Shown here: in pieces, positions 60,924-64,000 of the stretch
Layout: every line of letters begins with the position of its first letter
Position numbering within the stretch: position 1 is the first letter of the stretch
DNA from: Streptomyces sp. PsTaAH-137
GTDB taxonomy: Bacteria > Actinomycetota > Actinomycetes > Streptomycetales > Streptomycetaceae
Direction: 5' to 3'
DNA: 64,000 nt
NCBI RefSeq assembly: GCF_003259365.1
Contig: NZ_QLLY01000006.1
Location: forward strand, 374,851-438,850
The notes under the pieces: model-generated
Databases searched by the model: none
The model's input: the letters and a program-made list of their open reading frames with translations, nothing else
Told to the model about the DNA's origin: nothing
Position numbers and translations under genes: made by a program

Positions 60924-61272
60924 CGGTGGCGTCGCCGGGTGCGCCTCCGGTGGGGGCCGGTCGCGCAGTTCCCCGCGCCCCTTGGTTGTCGTTCGGGTGC
61001 GGCCCGGTGGCCGCTTCTCGCGCCGTTCCCCGCGCCCCTGAAGGCATGCGCTGCGCGCAGCCTTCCCCTGAGGCTGCGCTCCGCGCGCCTCTCGATGGGG
61101 GGCACGGTGGTGTGCCTCCCGGTGGGGGCAGGGGTGGCGCGCCTCTCCTCAGGAGGCGGCGGTGGCGCGCCTCTCCTGAGGGGGCGGTGCTGGCGCGCCT
61201 CTCTGATGAGATGGCGCACGAAGTGCGCATCTCAGGGGCGCGGGGAACTGCGCGACCAGCCCCCACCGGCCG
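60924..61272. repeat. Repeat-rich non-coding region between alkB-like gene and D-aminoacylase
   Basis: About 350 bases without a supported gene. It holds three copies of the recurring GC-rich intergenic core (60962-60983, 61018-61040, and reversed at 61229-61250) and three 28-base-spaced TGGCGCGCCTCTC repeats (61135, 61163, 61191). The open frames across it are compositional only. Confidence 0.75.
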
Positions 61273-62892
61273 TCAGACGGATGACGACCCAGGGGTGCGG
61301 CGTACCGAGTGGCCGGCCAGGATGTCGGTGCGGGTGCCGTTTTCGATGACCGGCTTGCCGTCGATCAGGACGTGGGGGATGCCCACCGGGAGGGTGCGCG
61401 GCGCGGCGAACGTCGAGCCCGCCGCAACCGTCTCCGGGTCGAACAGGACCAGATCGGCGCGGTAGCCCTCACGGATCAGGCCCCGGTCGGGGAGCCGCAG
61501 GCGGGCCGCGGGCCGGGACGTCAGATGCGCGACCGTCTCCTCCAGGGACAGCACGCCCAGATCACGCGCGTAGTGGCCGAGGTAGTGCGGAAACGTGCCG
61601 TACGCGCGCGGGTGCGGCTTCGTCCCCTGGAGGATGCCGTCGCTGCCCCCGGTGTGCACCGGATGCCGCATGATCGCGCGGACGTTCTCCTCGTGCCCGA
61701 CGTGCTGGAGGATCGTCGAGCCCAGGCTGTCCTCAAGCAGCAGGCGGCGCGCGGTGGTCCAGGGCGACTCGGCGTGCTCGGCGGCCGACTCGGCGACCGT
61801 CTTGCCGACGTACGAGGCCAGCGCGGGGTTCGTCGTCCCCGAGATCTCGATGCGGTCCCACTCGATCGGCACGCCGTGGCAGCCGTCGGAGCCGATCACC
61901 TCGACGTGCTCGCGGATCCGCTCGCAGGTCGCGTCGTCACGGAGCCGGGCGAGGGTGGCGTCGGGGCCGCCCTCGTTGGCCCAGCTCGGCAGCATCGCCA
62001 CGAGCGTGGTGGCGCCCGGCGTGTACGGGTACGTGTCCAGGCTGATGTCGGCGCCGCCCGCGATCGCCTCGTCGAGGAGCGCGAGGAGATCGACTCCCTT
62101 GCCCTTGTTCACGCCGAAGTTCATGGTGGCGTGGGCGAGATGGAGGGCGCAGCCCGCGGTGTTCGTCAGCTCGACCATCTCGCGGTACGCGTCGAGCGCG
62201 CCGGCCCCGTAACTGCGGTGGTGGGGGCAGTAGTAGCCGTCGTACGCGGCCACCGTGCGGCACAGTTCGGTGAGTTCGGCGTCCTTGGCGTACATGCCGG
62301 GCGTGTAGGTGAGGCCCGAGGACATGCCGACGGCGCCCTGTTCGAGGCCCTCGGCGACGAGCCGCTTCATGTGGTCCAGCTCGGCGTCGGTCGCGTCGCG
62401 GTCGTCCCAGCCGACCGCGTACATCCGGACCGTGCCCTGGGGGATGAGGTAGGCGGCGTTCACGGCGATGCCCCGGTCGAGGCGGTCCAGGTACTCGCCG
62501 ACGGTGCGCCAGTCGAAGTCGACGGAGGTGTCGTCGGGGCCGCCGCCGTTCCAGCCGGTGATGGTGCGGCGGACCTGGTCGAGGGTGCGGTTGTCCACCG
62601 GGGCGTAGGACAGGCCGTCCTGGCCGAGGACTTCGAGGGTGACGCCCTGGGCGGCCTTCGCGCTGTGGTCCGGGTCGCGGAGCAGGGCGAGGTCGCTGTG
62701 GGCGTGCATGTCGATGAAGCCGGGGCTGAGGGCGAGGCCCTCGCCGTCGAGGGTTCGGGTCGCCGTGGGGCGGGGGCCGTCGCCGGGGCGGTGGATCTCC
62801 GCGATGCGGCCGTCGTCGATGGCCACGTCGGCGCGGTAGGAGGCGCCGCCGGTGCCGTCGATCACTCGGGTGTTCTTGATGACCAGGTCCAC
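61273..62892 (-). CDS. N-acyl-D-amino-acid deacylase (D-aminoacylase) family amidohydrolase
   Basis: 539 residues. Hydrolyses N-acyl-D-amino acids. Metal motif HAHSD (about 63-67), CPHHRSYG, LHLAHATMNFG, and GSDGILQGTKPHPRAYGTFP near 430, matching the D-aminoacylase subgroup of amidohydrolases; the beta-sandwich ends include MDLVIKNTRVIDGTGGASYR and LPVGIPHVLIDGKPVIENG. GTG start at 62892, GAGAGG upstream. It follows a D-threonine aldolase-like gene on the same strand. Confidence 0.93.
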   Translation of the reverse strand: MDLVIKNTRVIDGTGGASYRADVAIDDGRIAEIHRPGDGPRPTATRTLDGEGLALSPGFIDMHAHSDLALLRDPDHSAKAAQGVTLEVLGQDGLSYAPVDNRTLDQVRRTITGWNGGGPDDTSVDFDWRTVGEYLDRLDRGIAVNAAYLIPQGTVRMYAVGWDDRDATDAELDHMKRLVAEGLEQGAVGMSSGLTYTPGMYAKDAELTELCRTVAAYDGYYCPHHRSYGAGALDAYREMVELTNTAGCALHLAHATMNFGVNKGKGVDLLALLDEAIAGGADISLDTYPYTPGATTLVAMLPSWANEGGPDATLARLRDDATCERIREHVEVIGSDGCHGVPIEWDRIEISGTTNPALASYVGKTVAESAAEHAESPWTTARRLLLEDSLGSTILQHVGHEENVRAIMRHPVHTGGSDGILQGTKPHPRAYGTFPHYLGHYARDLGVLSLEETVAHLTSRPAARLRLPDRGLIREGYRADLVLFDPETVAAGSTFAAPRTLPVGIPHVLIDGKPVIENGTRTDILAGHSVRRTPGSSSV

Positions 62893-62952
62893 TGGGGGAG
62901 CCTCTCGTCTGCCGGGTTGTCGGAGTGGTGGCGTCTGCGGGCCGGTGGGGCT

Positions 62953-63003
62953 TCTCGCGCAGTTCCCCGCGCCCCTGAAACGAGCTCCGCTCGTCCAGGG
63001 GCG
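62953..63003. terminator. Copy of the recurring GC-rich hairpin between the D-amino-acid genes
   Basis: TCGCGCAGTTCCCCGCGCCC (from 62953) with the complementary CAGGGGCGCGGAC at the right end (about 62997-63009) and inner GAGC/GCTC around TCC. It lies downstream of the D-threonine aldolase-like gene and so may limit read-through into the aminoacylase gene. Confidence 0.65.
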
Positions 63004-63013
63004 CGGACGGCTG

Positions 63014-64000
63014 CTAGAAGAACGTCCGTACGTAGTCCACGACCGTGCCGTCGGCCTCGACCACCGGGATCAGCTGCCACTTGTCGAACGCCGTGCAGGG
63101 GTGCGACAGGCCCATGCCGAGCCAGTCGCCGACCTCCAGCTCGGCGTCCGGGTCCAGGCGGAGCCACCCGTGCTGGTCGGACAGGCCCGTCACCGTGACC
63201 CCGGACGCGTCGCGGACGGTGTCCCTGCGGACGGCCTGGGCCTCGGGGAGGTCGAGGTCGTGGGCGGCGTCGCGCTTGCCGGCGTTGATGAAGGCCTGGT
63301 CCGGCGCGGGGCGCGAGACGACCTGCGCCCACAGCCGGAACGCCGGGTGCAGCGCGCCCTCCTCGGGGACCCGGTTGAACGGCGTGAGGTGGCGGTAGTG
63401 GCCGTCGTCGTGCGAGACGTATGCGCCGGAGCGCAGCAGCTTCAGGACGGGCAGGGACAGTTCGGGGATGTCCGCGAAGACGTCCGCGACGGCGTCGAAC
63501 CAGGCGGAGCCACCGGCGCTGACCACGATCTCGTCGGTGCCCGCGAACCGCCCGGCCTTGTCGAAGTCCACCGCGAGCGCCACGAGCCGCCGCAGCCAGG
63601 CCCGGACCCGGTCGCCGTCGGCCTCCGGCACCTCGCCCTCGTACCCGGCGACGCCCACGAGCCGCAGCCGGTCGGCGCCGGCCACCGCGTCGGCGACCGC
63701 CGCGCACTCGGCCTCCGTGCGGGCCCCGGTGCGCGCGCCGATCCCGGCGCCGAGCTCCACGACCACGTCGACCGGCCGGGTGGCGCCCGCCGCCGCCAGA
63801 GCGGCCTGCATCAGCTCCACGCCGCGTACGGAATCCACGTAGCAGACGAACCGGAAGGACGGGTCGGCGTCGAGTTCGCCGGACAGCCAGCGCAGCGCGG
63901 CCGCGTCGACCAGCTCGTTCGCCAGGAAGATCCGCTCGATGCCGAACCGCCGTGCCACGCGTACCTGGTGGGGGACGGCGAGGGTGATGCCCCACGCGCC
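63014..64000 (-). CDS. D-threonine aldolase / D-serine dehydratase-like PLP enzyme, 5' end cut by window edge
   Basis: The frame runs off the right edge (first visible residues GAWGITLAVPHQVRVARRFG). An alanine-racemase-like N-terminal barrel (DVVVELGAGIGARTGARTEAEC, GVAGYEGEV, IVVSAGGSAWFD) is followed by the metal-binding C-terminal domain (HYRHLTPFNR, LGMGLSHPCTAFDKW, with the H-x-C pair). The PLP lysine is outside the window. Acts on D-threonine, D-serine or related amino acids. It is followed by the D-aminoacylase gene after 121 bases. A GTG at 63958 could look like a start, but homology continues upstream. Confidence 0.88.
   Translation of the reverse strand, partial: GAWGITLAVPHQVRVARRFGIERIFLANELVDAAALRWLSGELDADPSFRFVCYVDSVRGVELMQAALAAAGATRPVDVVVELGAGIGARTGARTEAECAAVADAVAGADRLRLVGVAGYEGEVPEADGDRVRAWLRRLVALAVDFDKAGRFAGTDEIVVSAGGSAWFDAVADVFADIPELSLPVLKLLRSGAYVSHDDGHYRHLTPFNRVPEEGALHPAFRLWAQVVSRPAPDQAFINAGKRDAAHDLDLPEAQAVRRDTVRDASGVTVTGLSDQHGWLRLDPDAELEVGDWLGMGLSHPCTAFDKWQLIPVVEADGTVVDYVRTFF

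Noticed and set aside
61135..61203. CRISPR-like repeat array
   Set aside because: Only three 13-base units with near-identical low-complexity spacers, no cas genes and no spacer diversity.

Overview
The window is a very GC-rich actinobacterial chromosome segment with wall-to-wall genes on both strands. It is almost certainly from the core region of a Streptomyces chromosome. The reasons are the biotin-dependent acyl-CoA carboxylase set with its small epsilon subunit and MmpB, mycothiol S-conjugate amidase (mca), GTP-type PEP carboxykinase, Scr1/DUF397 regulatory genes, an LAxTG sortase substrate, frequent GTG/TTG starts, and the gene order accA-maf-accE-pccB-birA-cya-hutH and metB-ilvA-greA-mca-pckG, which I recall from streptomycetes. 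I saw no tRNA, rRNA, CRISPR array, transposase or integrase.

Left part (1-21800). An acyl-CoA carboxylase locus (biotin carboxylase, MmpB, epsilon subunit, carboxyltransferase) is followed by the biotin ligase that would charge its biotin carrier, a class III adenylate cyclase, an enoyl-CoA hydratase, a GGDEF diguanylate cyclase and histidine ammonia-lyase. Envelope genes come next: a predicted sortase substrate, an L,D-transpeptidase lipoprotein with an ECF-type promoter candidate, two tandem copies of a MacB-like permease/ATPase pair, and a large secreted subtilase.

Middle part (20900-29900). This is the accessory portion. It holds a MmyB-type regulator divergent from a zinc alcohol dehydrogenase, two small oxidative/detoxification-type genes, and a WhiJ-like cassette (RsbW-type ATPase, Scr1 XRE regulator, DUF397 protein). 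After these come a tautomerase flanked by an intact DUF397 3' end and a decayed second one, a large coiled-coil/Mrr-nuclease/TerD fusion protein, and a DUF3626 gene. The most unusual protein in the window, the Mrr-TerD fusion, lies here.

Right-centre (29900-51800). Housekeeping genes return: msrA, metB, a sigma-like protein with a small membrane partner, a MarR regulator divergent from ilvA, a DrrAB-type exporter, greA, mca, a large STAND/NB-ARC-TPR protein, a YyaL-type thioredoxin-fold protein, an MFS exporter with its TetR regulator, a hemolysin-III family protein and pckG.

Right end (51800-64000). A four-gene operon combines two substrate-binding-like proteins (one carrying a von Willebrand A domain), a TelA protein and a small membrane protein. 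It is followed by an aminotransferase, a ThiF/E1-like plus GNAT pair, an AlkB-type dioxygenase, and a D-amino-acid pair (D-aminoacylase and a truncated D-threonine aldolase-like gene). A GC-rich inverted repeat built on the core GCGCAGTTCCCCGCGCCCCT recurs between genes across the window and probably supplies terminators.
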